Positions 1 to 6,994 of a stretch of 64,000 bases of DNA are shown piece by piece. Both the position numbers and the translations under genes were made by a program. Origin of the DNA: CAYLPU01 sp964385635 (GTDB lineage: Bacteria; Chloroflexota; Anaerolineae; B4-G1); the NCBI GenBank assembly GCA_964385635.1, contig CAYLPU010000003.1, positions 1 through 64,000 of the forward strand. Direction: 5' to 3'. The notes beneath the pieces were generated by a model. It did not search any database and had not been told where the DNA came from. It saw nothing but the letters and a program-made list of their open reading frames with translations. Numbering within the stretch: the stretch's first letter is position 1; each line of letters starts with the position of its first letter.

Positions 1-60
1 ACCGCGCGCCGATTTCGAGGCTGGTTCCGCTATTGTAGGTTACTCTAGGCAGAAAGGTGC

Positions 61-100
61 GCTGCAAACCCGCAGGCGGGTGAGTTCGGTGCCGTTAGGC
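61..100 (+). repeat. 3' end of an integron attC-like site (5' part outside window)
   Basis: The stretch ends in GTTAGGC at 94-100, which is exactly the integron R' core consensus (GTTRRRY). A GC-rich arm precedes it. No pairing 5' arm can be found in bases 1-60, so that half would lie before the window. The next gene starts about 130 bases downstream, as expected for the following cassette. Judged alone this is weak, but it fits the other sites further right. Confidence 0.4.
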
Positions 101-228
101 GGCTGGAACGACTGTCGTATGCCAACCGCAAGTTTCAGATCCGTTACGGAACAGTATCCTGGCTTCCAGGGAGACCACGCCGCTCAAACATCGCATCTCT
201 GGCGGCCGACGTGCTCCAGGAGGACGCA

Positions 229-588
229 ATGTTCACAGGCTTCCGTCAAACCCGTTCCGCCCTCGAAGTCCAGTACGACGTCGAACCCGCGTTGCTCGCC
301 CAACTATGCCAGCGAGTTCTCGGAGAAATGGGCTCGGTAAAGTCTGTCTCAAGGCAAACCGGCGCGATCGCGGGCAAGCTCAATGTTTGGGGCGGCGTCC
401 AGAACCCCGTCGAAGTGTTGCTGATCATATCGAGAGCGGGCACTCAAACTAGGCTCACCATAGCCGCCACCCAGAAGCAAGCGCCTCTGTCCCTCTCTGG
501 CGACGCCTCCCAAAAGAAGATTGCGGAGTTCCTCGAGAAGCTTGCGCAATCGCCGGAATTAGCTGGCCGAAGCCTCGCAGGTTGGTAG
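229..588 (+). CDS. Hypothetical protein, integron cassette gene
   Basis: This 119-aa protein has no family I recognise. The start is set at ATG 229 because a strong AGGAGG lies just upstream; a GTG at 211 would precede that ribosome-binding site. The N-terminal half looks helical (residues about 15-35, ALLAQLCQRVLGEMG). The middle is beta-like (GAIAGKLNVWG, then VEVLLIISRAG and RLTIAATQ). The C-terminal helix runs KKIAEFLEKLAQ. This alternation suggests a small compact alpha/beta domain, without signal peptide or membrane segment. An attC-like core (CGCCTAAT) begins 27 bases after the stop, the spacing expected for a cassette gene. Confidence 0.6.
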   Translation: MFTGFRQTRSALEVQYDVEPALLAQLCQRVLGEMGSVKSVSRQTGAIAGKLNVWGGVQNPVEVLLIISRAGTQTRLTIAATQKQAPLSLSGDASQKKIAEFLEKLAQSPELAGRSLAGW

Positions 589-614
589 GAGCCACCTACG
601 CGGCTCGCTCCAGC

Positions 615-658
615 CGCCTAATTAATAGATTGTGCCATATGGCGCGTAGTGTACCTGT
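615..658 (+). repeat. Left half of a split attC-like inverted repeat
   Basis: CGCCTAAT at 615-622 resembles the R'' core. TTGTGCCATATGGC at 630-643 and GTACCTGT at 651-658 recur as exact reverse complements at 2559-2572 and 2549-2556. The right-hand partner is followed by GTTAGCG (2578-2584), the matching R' core. The two halves therefore read as arms of one attC hairpin separated by about 1.9 kb holding two reversed DUF1670 genes. The alternative is that they are terminal inverted repeats of a mobile element. Confidence 0.55.
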
Positions 659-737
659 CCAAGCGAATACTTGTTGCTTGACCCAACTCGCACTCTGATG
701 TAAAATGGTCTCACCCCAAGGGGAAGGCGAGAGTGGG

Positions 738-1631
738 TCAACCAGCAATTGGTTCCTGTTCTCGTCTTTCATTTTGGTCGGCGTCACAGGCACGCGACGG
801 CTCGATGCCGCCATCGCACTTTGACAACTGAACATCGCTTCTAGCATACACCTGTTGGAAGTCCAGGTCAAGTTCCTCGATCAGCCTGATGTACTGTTGC
901 ACGATGCCGAGCGGCTGCTGGGTTGCGAAGGCTGCCTCCTCAGGCGTCATGCCACGCTGGACGACAGCGAAGTAGACGCGGGCCAGATTCACGGTGTAAT
1001 GATCCACCGCTTCTGGCGAGTGGGACGTTTCCCGGGCGATGACATGCGTCAGCTTGCCTTCGAGATAGGCTTTGCGGCAGATGATGCGCTTGTGAGTGAC
1101 AGTGCGCCCCATGTCGTGGAGATTACCTCGTCGCGGGACGATCATCTCCGTCTCGGCCTCGTACTCTCGGATGAGTTCGGCGACGCGACTGTGACCGTGG
1201 TGGAACAGCACACTCAGGTCCGTGCAAGTGATGACACCGCCTTGGGCATAGGCTTCATTAGCAACGCGGACCAGGGCGCGTTTCAGTATTTCACCCCGAC
1301 GAACGTTGGCGCGGAGGGCAGCGATGTCCTCCTGGTTGGCCACCGTGAGCACGACGGGCACCTGGCGTGTCCGGGTCATCGGCTTGCGATATCCAGGCCG
1401 CTCATCCACAGCGACTGCTAGCCATACCGTCTGTCCGGGCTTCAGGCGTTCGCGGAGGATACGGTAGTTGTCTACCAACTCCAGTAGCTTGTCCACGAAC
1501 AACTCGATCACCCAGGGGCCACCCAGTCGGGGGAACTCCCGTGTGATGAAGCAGATGAGCGCTTGACGCAGCGTTTTGGCCGCTTGAGGCCGGTATTGGG
1601 CCTCTCGGTAGTGTTGCTTGGGCCGAATCAT
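738..1631 (-). CDS. DUF1670 family protein
   Basis: This 297-aa protein belongs, by recognition of its overall pattern, to the DUF1670 family of uncharacterised proteins common in Chloroflexota. Mid-protein segments read like helix-turn-helix units: a motif around VLFHHGHSRVAELIREYE, and a second around ARETSHSPEAVDHYTVNLA followed by GMTPEEAAFATQQPLGIVQQY. These suggest DNA binding, but no catalytic motif is visible. The C-terminal ~40 residues are polar and probably disordered. Its start overlaps the stop of the upstream paralogue (ATGA), so the two are translationally coupled. It runs against the direction of the surrounding cassette genes. Function is unknown; a regulator or a mobility protein are both possible. 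Confidence 0.75.
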   Translation of the reverse strand: MIRPKQHYREAQYRPQAAKTLRQALICFITREFPRLGGPWVIELFVDKLLELVDNYRILRERLKPGQTVWLAVAVDERPGYRKPMTRTRQVPVVLTVANQEDIAALRANVRRGEILKRALVRVANEAYAQGGVITCTDLSVLFHHGHSRVAELIREYEAETEMIVPRRGNLHDMGRTVTHKRIICRKAYLEGKLTHVIARETSHSPEAVDHYTVNLARVYFAVVQRGMTPEEAAFATQQPLGIVQQYIRLIEELDLDFQQVYARSDVQLSKCDGGIEPSRACDADQNERREQEPIAG

Positions 1632-2503
1632 GGCCGTGCCCTCTTTTTTCCCGCCTCGGGCGGGTCAGGCTCGCTGTCGAGTTGGCTGGGACGGAACCCA
1701 CGGGCTTTGACCGTGGGGATGATCTCGTCGATGCGTTCTTGATACTCTGGCGTGTTGTACTGCTCGTACAGTTCCTGGTACTGGCGCACCAGCGCTGGCG
1801 AAATCTGCATCAGAAATGCGATCTCGTCCACCGAGTGGCCATCGCGCGTGTGGGCCACCACTACGGCGAAGGTGATCACGTAGTTGGCGATGGCGGGCAG
1901 GGAGTGATAGATACGTTGCCGAATCTGAGTGAACGTGTACCGCTTCAGGTACAGATCCACTGCCTGCACGCGGTGGCTGAGCGCCCGGCCCACATCCTTC
2001 TGCTGAGAGCGGAGCGGCACGACGACGTCCTGGGCGGCCAACGCCTGCAGGTCACGACTGATGGTGCGCAGGCCACAGTTGAAGACGCGAAAGGCCAGGT
2101 CCTCGGCGGTCAACAGTGCATCCTGATCCAGCGCCTCGTGGGCCATGCGCTCGATCTGCCGCTGGCGCAGGGCGACCGTGCCCTTGGGCCCCTTCTGGGA
2201 GAGACGGTAGCGATGATCTTCCTCGCCCGCGTAGAGGGTCAAGACCACCGGCACCATCTTGCACTTCGACAGAGGTTTGTGTCCCGGCTCGTCGGCCGAT
2301 ACAGCCGTCATGGCCAACTGGCCGGACTGGATTGCTTCCGGCTGAGAGAGCCAGGGGAAGTAGACTTCCTTGACCAGGCCAGTGAGGGCCTCGGCCTCGA
2401 ACTGAGAGCAGCCCAGCCCTTCTTTGACCCGCACGATGAAGACCTGGTCGAGGGTCTTGACGGTCAAGCGATTCAGTTGTTCACGTTCCGGTTGTCGTAT
2501 CAT
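1628..2503 (-). CDS. DUF1670 family protein (paralogue)
   Basis: This 291-aa protein is the first gene of a two-gene minus-strand unit. ATG 2503 follows an AGGAGG site. It shares the DUF1670 layout with its neighbour: an N-terminal helical region, then 'DEPGHKPLSKCKMVPVVLT', which matches 'DERPGYRKPMTRTRQVPVVLT' in the neighbour. HTH-like segments (RTISRDLQALAAQDVVVP; IYHSLPAIANYVITFA; GHSVDEIAFLMQISPALVRQY) follow. The two proteins have diverged and are not a recent duplication. A conventional promoter carrying several palindromes lies upstream. No function is known for the family. Confidence 0.75.
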   Translation of the reverse strand: MIRQPEREQLNRLTVKTLDQVFIVRVKEGLGCSQFEAEALTGLVKEVYFPWLSQPEAIQSGQLAMTAVSADEPGHKPLSKCKMVPVVLTLYAGEEDHRYRLSQKGPKGTVALRQRQIERMAHEALDQDALLTAEDLAFRVFNCGLRTISRDLQALAAQDVVVPLRSQQKDVGRALSHRVQAVDLYLKRYTFTQIRQRIYHSLPAIANYVITFAVVVAHTRDGHSVDEIAFLMQISPALVRQYQELYEQYNTPEYQERIDEIIPTVKARGFRPSQLDSEPDPPEAGKKRARP

Positions 2504-2527
2504 CTGGCAGTCCTCCTGTTGATTGTG

Positions 2528-2572
2528 GTGATATCACCCCCACATTCTACAGGTACCTGCCATATGGCACAA
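2528..2572 (-). promoter_or_regulatory. Promoter with nested palindromes for the DUF1670 pair
   Basis: On the minus strand TTGTGC (2572-2567) and TAGAAT (2549-2544) are separated by 17 bases, a plausible sigma-70 promoter. Three perfect palindromes cover it: GCCATATGGC overlapping the -35 side, AGGTACCT in the spacer, and GGTGATATCACC just downstream of -10. They could be operators. The first two are also the inverted-repeat arms described at 615-658, so the two readings compete. Confidence 0.45.
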
Positions 2573-2584
2573 CTGTAGTTAGCG
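2549..2584 (+). repeat. Right half of the split attC-like inverted repeat
   Basis: ACAGGTAC (2549-2556) and GCCATATGGCACAA (2559-2572) are exact reverse complements of the left half at 651-658 and 630-643. GTTAGCG at 2578-2584 fits the R' core and is complementary to CGCCTAA at the left end apart from one extra base. The unpaired stretch between core and arm (CTGTA here, TAATAGA on the left) mimics the attC central spacer. Confidence 0.55.
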
Positions 2585-2781
2585 CGGCCAAACCCAGTCG
2601 GGAAGGTGTCTGTCGAGGGGATTGGCGACGGAAGTTGAGGGCGCGTGGGAGCCAGCGTTGGTCGAGGCGGGAAGCAGAGTTGTCGTCAAGTCGCGTCGAG
2701 GGTTGGCGCAGAGGGGAGCGGTGTCTTGGAAGCGGGTTTGTCGGCAGGGGGAAAAGGCCGCGCTAACCCCCGCTGCACCTG
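2578..2781 (+). repeat. ~200-bp repeat, copy A (ORF-poor cassette or MITE-like unit)
   Basis: The unit begins GTTAGCGCGGCC and ends GGCCGCGCTAACCCC..GCACCTG. A second copy with roughly 90 percent identity lies at 3358-3557. The ends form an inverted repeat (TTAGCGCGGCC/GGCCGCGCTAA). No convincing gene is seen on either strand. Because GTTAGCG can be the end of one attC and CGCTAAC the start of the next, the unit may be the body of an ORF-less cassette. A small non-autonomous transposable element is the other reading. Confidence 0.7.
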
Positions 2782-2881
2782 TTGCAAAAGATGATGGTGA
2801 CAAAGCGAAATGCCATCCCCAGCATCAACAGGACTAGATTGTCATGGTGGTACACGACATGAGTTGTCAAAGGAGGAATGT

Positions 2882-3244
2882 ATGAAGACAAAAACTTTCT
2901 TGCTATTTGTCATATTGGGGTTGCTGATGGTAAGTTGCTCGAGAGATGTGAAGCCGCCTACGTGTGATGTATATGTTAGCGGCAATCAAGTGCATGTTGT
3001 GATAAATCTTCCGGCGGAGGAAATGGCGTATCATGACACGCATAATCTGACACCATCCGGGTTTTCGGGAACTCCTTCAAGGGTCACTATCGAGTCAGGT
3101 GGGTCTTCTGTAGAGTACTCGCAAACAGGAAACACTTACGACATTGCCTATACGGTGACCTATGAGGATGGAGACATCACAAGCTACCATATCTCTATCA
3201 AAGGTAGTGTTTATGGAGATGTTGAACACACTTGCACAAAATAA
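2882..3244 (+). CDS. Small lipoprotein, cassette gene
   Basis: This 120-aa protein starts at ATG 2882, five bases after an AGGAGG. The N-terminus MKTKTFLLFVILGLLMVSC is a lipoprotein signal peptide with lipobox LMVSC, so the mature protein should be anchored at Cys19. The rest is beta-rich (residues about 30-115, with VHVVINLP, RVTIES, YDIAYTVTY and YHISIKGSVYG) and may form a small beta-sandwich. Its base composition is clearly more AT-rich than the core genes, as is common for cassette genes. It sits between the two copies of the ~200-bp repeat. No family is recognised. Confidence 0.7.
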   Translation: MKTKTFLLFVILGLLMVSCSRDVKPPTCDVYVSGNQVHVVINLPAEEMAYHDTHNLTPSGFSGTPSRVTIESGGSSVEYSQTGNTYDIAYTVTYEDGDITSYHISIKGSVYGDVEHTCTK

Positions 3245-3255
3245 GTAAGGAAAAG

Positions 3256-3364
3256 GTCTAGTGAATTAGGATATCGCGTTAGCGGCGCGATTTTCACGAA
3301 CTTTGGCTATAATCAAAGTATGCCGGATTGCAAATCCGGCGAGCGGGTTATTCACTCGTTAGCG
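3256..3364 (+). repeat. Possible attC-like site with internal hairpin
   Basis: GTCTAGTGAAT at 3257-3267 can pair with ATTCACT at 3350-3356, just before GTTAGCG. A perfect 8-bp hairpin (GCCGGATT GCA AATCCGGC, about 3323-3341) sits in the middle and could be the variable terminal structure or a terminator for the lipoprotein gene. The left core is degenerate, so the attC call is weak. Confidence 0.35.
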
Positions 3365-3557
3365 CGGCCAAACCCAATCGGGAAGGTGTCTGTCGAGGGG
3401 ATTGGCGACGGAAGCTGAGAGTGCGTGGAGGGTCGACGTTGGTCGAGGGGGTAAGCAGAGTCGTCGTCGAGTCGAGGGTTGGCACAGAGGGGAGCGGTGT
3501 CCTGGGAGCGGGTTTGTCGGCAGGGGGAAAAGGCCGCGCTAACCCCCGCTGCACCTG
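3358..3557 (+). repeat. ~200-bp repeat, copy B
   Basis: This is the second copy of the unit at 2578-2781, with the same inverted-repeat ends and a short internal deletion relative to copy A. Its last ~20 bases run into the left arm of the attC at 3537-3661. Confidence 0.7.
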
Positions 3558-3661
3558 ACTTGGCTATCGGCGGCAATTTCAACTGCTCCGCGCCTGCGAC
3601 GGTGACGAAAGGCGACAGTCACACGCCAGACCCGCCCAGCAGGTGAGCTCCGCCGTTATGA
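3537..3661 (+). repeat. Integron attC site
   Basis: CGCTAAC (3537-3543) opens the site and GTTATGAC (3655-3662) closes it. The arms are GCT-G-CACCTG (3548-3557) and CAGGTG-AGC (3640-3648). They pair perfectly except for one extra G at 3551, the extrahelical base typical of attC bottom-strand recognition. The loop is about 80 bases long. The DUF3795 gene begins right after it. Confidence 0.65.
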
Positions 3662-3681
3662 CAGTTGAAAGGATGAAACGA

Positions 3682-4008
3682 ATGGACAAACAACAGATCG
3701 GCATGTGTGGCGCATACTGCGGGATATGCGAATGGAAGGAGAAGACGAACTGCCCAGGGTGCCAGACCTGCAAAGGCGACATGTTCTATGGGGAATGCGG
3801 CGTCGCGAAGTGCTGCCATGGGAAAGGGCTTCTTCATTGTGGCCTGTGCCCAGACCTCCCCTGCGCGGAGCTCCAACAGGCATTCGACCATCCTGAACAT
3901 GGCGACCATGGTGAACGGCTCGCGAATCTGAAGAACTGGGCCAAGGGAGACGACACAGTTATCAAGTTGCGGACCTTTCCCAAGGAGGGGCAGGCAGGGG
4001 TGTCATAA
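3682..4008 (+). CDS. DUF3795 Cys-rich protein, cassette gene
   Basis: This 108-aa protein has the DUF3795 signature: CGAYCGICEW near the start, then C-x2-C and further cysteines (NCPGCQTC, GECGVAKCC, HCGLCPDLPC). The even spacing of about 13 cysteines in residues 9-64 suggests zinc or Fe-S binding, although no member has an established role that I can name. ATG 3682 is chosen because AAAGG lies 9 bases upstream. In-frame ATGs at 3658 and 3673 lie in or next to the preceding attC. The TAA stop is itself part of the TAAC core of the next attC, a tight cassette arrangement. Confidence 0.75.
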   Translation: MDKQQIGMCGAYCGICEWKEKTNCPGCQTCKGDMFYGECGVAKCCHGKGLLHCGLCPDLPCAELQQAFDHPEHGDHGERLANLKNWAKGDDTVIKLRTFPKEGQAGVS

Positions 4009-4061
4009 CCAGCGCATGCAGCCGACGGCGAGGACGCCGCGGCTGATGCGCGCCGTTACAC
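4003..4061 (+). repeat. Integron attC site (59-base type)
   Basis: The site opens with TAAC (4006-4009) and closes with GTTA (4055-4058). The arms GCGCAT-G-CAGCCG (4012-4024) and CGGCTG-ATGCGC (4040-4051) pair perfectly with one extrahelical G at 4018. A small internal hairpin (GGCG AGGA CGCC) forms the tip. Length, symmetry and position directly at the stop of the cassette gene make this one of the two clearest attC sites in the window. Confidence 0.75.
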
Positions 4062-4112
4062 GGAATTGCTGGACAGGTCCCGTAACGGTGGTTGCTGTTA
4101 CATCGTAGTGCT

Positions 4113-4316
4113 TCAAACCAACAAATCTGCATACGGGCAGTCACGGATCTTCCCAACATTGGCACTGTCGAAAGCGAAAGGATCTTGCCAAGAGAGGCCA
4201 TAAGCAAGAGCCCCAATTCCGTATAACCACTCAATGAAGCTGGCCCCAAGTTGGGGGCGACTTTCAGCGTCTTTCGTCTTGCTTGGAGGAAGAGACGCTC
4301 TATTGACAATCTGCAA
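4113..4316 (-). pseudogene. Possible gene remnant in an otherwise ORF-less cassette
   Basis: The 280-base cassette between attC sites at 4003-4061 and 4222-4345 has no + strand gene. On the minus strand a 67-codon frame ends in a peptide that looks protein-like (IEWLYGIGALAYGLSWQDPF and then NVGKIRDCPYADLLV). It has only a TTG start and no ribosome-binding site. It could be the tail of a gene captured backwards, or chance. Confidence 0.2.
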
Positions 4317-4345
4317 GCGGGCAGCTTATCTCGGGACCGTTATGC
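4222..4345 (+). repeat. Probable attC site
   Basis: TATAAC (4222-4227) and GTTATGC (4339-4345) are the presumed cores. AAGCT..GCCC on the left can pair with GGGC..AGCTT on the right (about 4237-4248 with 4321-4328) with a one-base bulge. The outer arms pair poorly, so confidence is lower than for the neighbouring sites. The next cassette gene starts 53 bases downstream. Confidence 0.5.
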
Positions 4346-4397
4346 GGCTTGAGAGGTATGCAGGGATTTACTTACTACTCGTTCTTGGTGGAGCGCA

Positions 4398-5315
4398 ATG
4401 CGAATTTACGAGAGATACAAGACATTTGTCCGTTATGGGCACGCATACAAAAAGGCGATGTACCTAGCTGCCCTTGTTACAATGGTCCTTTTTGGACTTA
4501 GCTTGGCGTTTTTCCTACCTAACGCAGATTCAACATCTACACAAGCTGGCCTAACTATCATTGCCGAGATTCTTGGCGTCTTATTGGGAGTGGTGCTTGT
4601 AATAGTCGTACTTCTGGTGGAGCAAGGCCAGCAGGCTGAGGAACTACTAAGAGGGGCCTATCAGAAGTACCGTCGTCTAATGCAATCTTCTCTACAACAG
4701 GTAGGTGCTGCGCGTCAGCAACTCATAGAGCGGATCGGAAGTGGAGAGATACAACTCAATGATCCTTTATTCGTTGGTCCATCTGGAATCCCGTCAAGCA
4801 CTAGGTTCCGTGATGTCATCGGTAATCTATTCGCATTGACAGTTGCTATGCACCCTCAACTGTACGAAGAGTGCGAGGATGACTTGGATGCTCTAGGCTA
4901 TTCCGAAGACGAGAAGAAGAAATTCATAGTTAGCAAGGGACTGCTGGCAGACTATCATCCTGTGGATTTCCTGAAGCTCGTCGAAGATGTCTTTGATCTG
5001 AACTGCATGGCCCCATACTGTAGCAGCGAAGTAAGCGATCTTGCCTCCGAGATATTCGAAGGATATATCCACGATGGGGTAGACAAGGCACTCTCGCAAT
5101 TTCACAGGTCGAGAAATGTCCTGAGAAGCAAGGTTCTCGCTACTGCCATAACCTTGCTAACTTTGACCACTGTAGGCTCCATAATGACTCTCTTTGGTAT
5201 TACAGACAAGACCATGATGATTCCAGTCTATACCTGGATCGTTGCATCTGTTGTGACTGGTTTCATGCTTTCGGTACTCCTAGCTCTGTTGCTAATGGAA
5301 AAGATGCTCATGTGA
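4398..5315 (+). CDS. Four-TM membrane protein, cassette gene
   Basis: This 305-aa protein starts at ATG 4398 behind GGTGGAG. Hydrophobic segments lie near residues 20-42 (AALVTMVLFGLSLAFFLP) and 54-75 (ILGVLLGVVLVIVVLLVE). Two more are at the C-terminus, about 250-270 (ITLLTLTTVGSIMTLFGI) and 278-302 (YTWIVASVVTGFMLSVLLALLL). Between them lies a soluble ~170-residue helical domain with acidic stretches (YEECEDDLDALGYSEDEKKK). I recognise no family. Low GC and codon use unlike the core genes fit acquisition as a cassette. A half attC follows at 5384. Confidence 0.65.
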   Translation: MRIYERYKTFVRYGHAYKKAMYLAALVTMVLFGLSLAFFLPNADSTSTQAGLTIIAEILGVLLGVVLVIVVLLVEQGQQAEELLRGAYQKYRRLMQSSLQQVGAARQQLIERIGSGEIQLNDPLFVGPSGIPSSTRFRDVIGNLFALTVAMHPQLYEECEDDLDALGYSEDEKKKFIVSKGLLADYHPVDFLKLVEDVFDLNCMAPYCSSEVSDLASEIFEGYIHDGVDKALSQFHRSRNVLRSKVLATAITLLTLTTVGSIMTLFGITDKTMMIPVYTWIVASVVTGFMLSVLLALLLMEKMLM

Positions 5316-5383
5316 GATTGCAAGTAGTCCAGCATAGGCTCAAGAGCAAGCCTCGCTTTTCCGCTTTCAAATCAGAGTGAGGC

Positions 5384-5401
5384 GCCGCATAACAGTGCAT
5401 G
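5384..5401 (+). repeat. Left half of an attC interrupted by group II introns
   Basis: GCCGCATAAC followed by AGTGCATG resembles the R'' core and start of the 5' arm. The sequence then switches at 5402 to a group II intron 5' end (GTGTG). No pairing right half follows nearby. The nearest R'-type core (GTTAAGC) is at 7021, after both intron remnants. Confidence 0.45.
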
Positions 5402-5665
5402 GTGTGTCCTGAAAGCTGTCGTCTGCTAGTTGGTGAAAGTCCAACCGCGGTAATTGCCAGGAGGCCGCGTAGCAGGCAACCAGTGCTTCTGGGTGACCGG
5501 AGGTGCTGAAGCGTAAGGGAGAGCAAAACCGCAGCCCGCAACATCAAGTGAATCCTGCAGCGTCGAAATGTTAGCCCCGAAAGGGGAACAAGGGGGAGCC
5601 GAGCTTGTCAGCGAGAGCGAAGGCCACGGAAGGTGCGAAGAGCCTGGAAGAGCAGCACCGAAGAA

Positions 5666-5684
5666 CCCTTCGACAAGCTCAGGG
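5666..5684 (+). repeat. Dispersed short repeat CCTTCGACAAGCTCAGG
   Basis: This 17-base word, with one mismatch and in opposite orientation, also lies at 56587-56603 inside truB. It is imperfectly palindromic. Here it interrupts the structural part of intron A. Such 'CTTCGACAAGCTCAGG' words are widespread small repeats in several bacterial phyla. Confidence 0.5.
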
Positions 5685-6046
5685 CAGGCTCCTCCGGCGT
5701 AGGGGGAGCGGGATGTGGTGAAAGTAGGCGACGGAACAGGAGAGGTCTCATTCGGTCGGTGGTCCACACCCATCGTAATCGCTGGTATAAGCTGAAGAAG
5801 TGAAATTCAGGGAGAAGCCGGATGAGAAGTCGGAGGAGGCCATAGTACTGGTGACCATCGAGACAACACAACTCGGTGAGAGGGAAGGGCCTCTACTTCA
5901 ACCGGGCTTAGCGGGGAGGTAAGTGACGGTGCATGCCCGAAGAGGGCCAACAACACCCAAAGACAAATCACGAGAACTCCAGCGCGAGCTATACCGAACG
6001 GCCAAGAGGGATAGATCTCGAAAGTCGCAGGAAGAAGGTTGTCGGA

Positions 6047-6078
6047 GAGCCGTATGAGGGAAAACCTCACGTACGGTT
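6047..6078 (+). ncRNA. Group II intron domain V
   Basis: GAGCCGTATG on the left pairs with CGTACGGTT on the right, with a bulge and a short AGG/CCT upper stem capped by a GAAA-type loop. This is the near-universal signature of group II domain V and is the firmest proof of the intron. A small hairpin (CCAGC GAAG GCTGG, about 6085-6098) follows at the place of domain VI. Confidence 0.85.
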
Positions 6079-6099
6079 GTGTGTCCAGCGAAGGCTGGC

Positions 6100-6990
6100 G
6101 TGTTCAGCGGGAGACAGTCCCGTCGGGGTAAAAGCCAGGAGCCCCGTAGCTTGGATAGCAGGGTGGAGGGAAACCGAAATTCTGAAGCCTATCGACAATG
6201 CCATCTGAGGGATGGCGGCGAGTCACCAGGCCGTAACGAAAGTGAACGCATAGGTGGCCTCGAAAGTGAGAAACCCCGGAGGTCGAGCCCGCAACCGTGG
6301 GGCGAAGGCAGCATGGGCAGCGGAAGGCTGGCATTGACGGCTGACCCACTCCGGCGGGGTGGTAGCGACAGCATGGTGACGAGGACACGCTAAGCAACTG
6401 GAGAAGCCCTCCTCGCCCCAGGGAGAAATCAGTGGAGAAAGGTAGGCCCTATAACCAGCAACACTGGGAAATGGGTCGAAGGCGAGAGGGTGGCGGATGG
6501 GTCCGTAGTAGCGATGAACCGTGGTAATGCCTGGGGAGCAAAGGGGCCCTGCTGTTGGTAATTCCTCTAACAAAATGGGAGGCAGGGACGAGATGACAAA
6601 GGCGTCCATTAATCTGCGAGACCTGAGACGGAGGATATACGTCGAGGCGAAGGCCGATTCGGCTGGAACAGATGAAGTAGAAAGTGGTTGTACCAAACGC
6701 GAGATTAAAGTGCGGTACTACCAGGAACCGAAAGTGCTGCCAGCGCGATAGGCCACATAACCCTTGGCGAGAAGTCAACAGGACAGCCCAGTGCGCCTGT
6801 CTGCCACAGGCAGGGGAAATCCGCACGCTGGGTTGGACGCGGCGGGAGCTGGAAACGTGGCTATGGGAGCCGGACTGAGGCCCACAACGAAAGGCGTGGA
6901 AAAGCCACCGGACCCTGAAGTGCGCGCGCCTGCTCTCGACCCTACCTGTGCGGGGGCGGTTGGGTAACTGGCTGTCCTACCGCGATGGCG
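6100..6990 (+). mobile_element. Group II intron B remnant, 3' part and RT body missing
   Basis: GTGTTCAGC at about 6100 is a possible 5' end. The structured region to about 6590 contains words familiar from introns of the 'MTKAPISLQDLRRRLYVKAKA' class, such as CGTAGTAGCGATGAACCG before the reading frame. At 6594 the start MTKASINLRDLRRRIYVEA is plainly the N-terminus of that RT family, but after about 22 codons it runs into unrelated sequence and stops at 6751. No second domain V is visible. The 6660-6990 part is structured and probably intron-derived, but I cannot place it. This intron has a different RT type from intron A. Confidence 0.6.
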
Positions 6991-6994
6991 CGCA

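Larger units (their letters stand above)
5402..6105 (+). mobile_element. Group II intron A with internally deleted reverse transcriptase
   Basis: The element starts GTGTGTCC, matching the group II 5' consensus GUGYG, and continues with a GC-rich structured domain I-like region. At 5934 an ATG opens the N-terminus of an intron-encoded reverse transcriptase: MPEEGQQHPKT in one frame, then, after a one-base shift, ELQRELYRTAKRDRSRKS in another. This resembles the start of known bacterial maturases. After about 30 codons the sequence jumps directly to domain V (6047-6078). The whole catalytic RT, about 1.3 kb, is therefore missing and the remaining start is frameshifted. Exact 3' end uncertain by ~20 bases. 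Confidence 0.75.

Noticed and set aside
678..741. Inverted repeat TTGACCCA/TGGGTCAA as element terminus
   Set aside because: It lies inside the DUF1670 module at the 3' end of the last gene, overlapping its stop, and is better read as part of a terminator-like stem; no partner at the other end.
855..1421. + strand frame opposite the second DUF1670 gene
   Set aside because: Antisense shadow of a gene with family match; no start signal.
1682..2578. Long + strand reading frame (about 298 codons) opposite the DUF1670 gene
   Set aside because: It is the antisense of a well-supported DUF1670 gene, is His/Arg/Leu-rich with low-complexity character, and has no ribosome-binding site.
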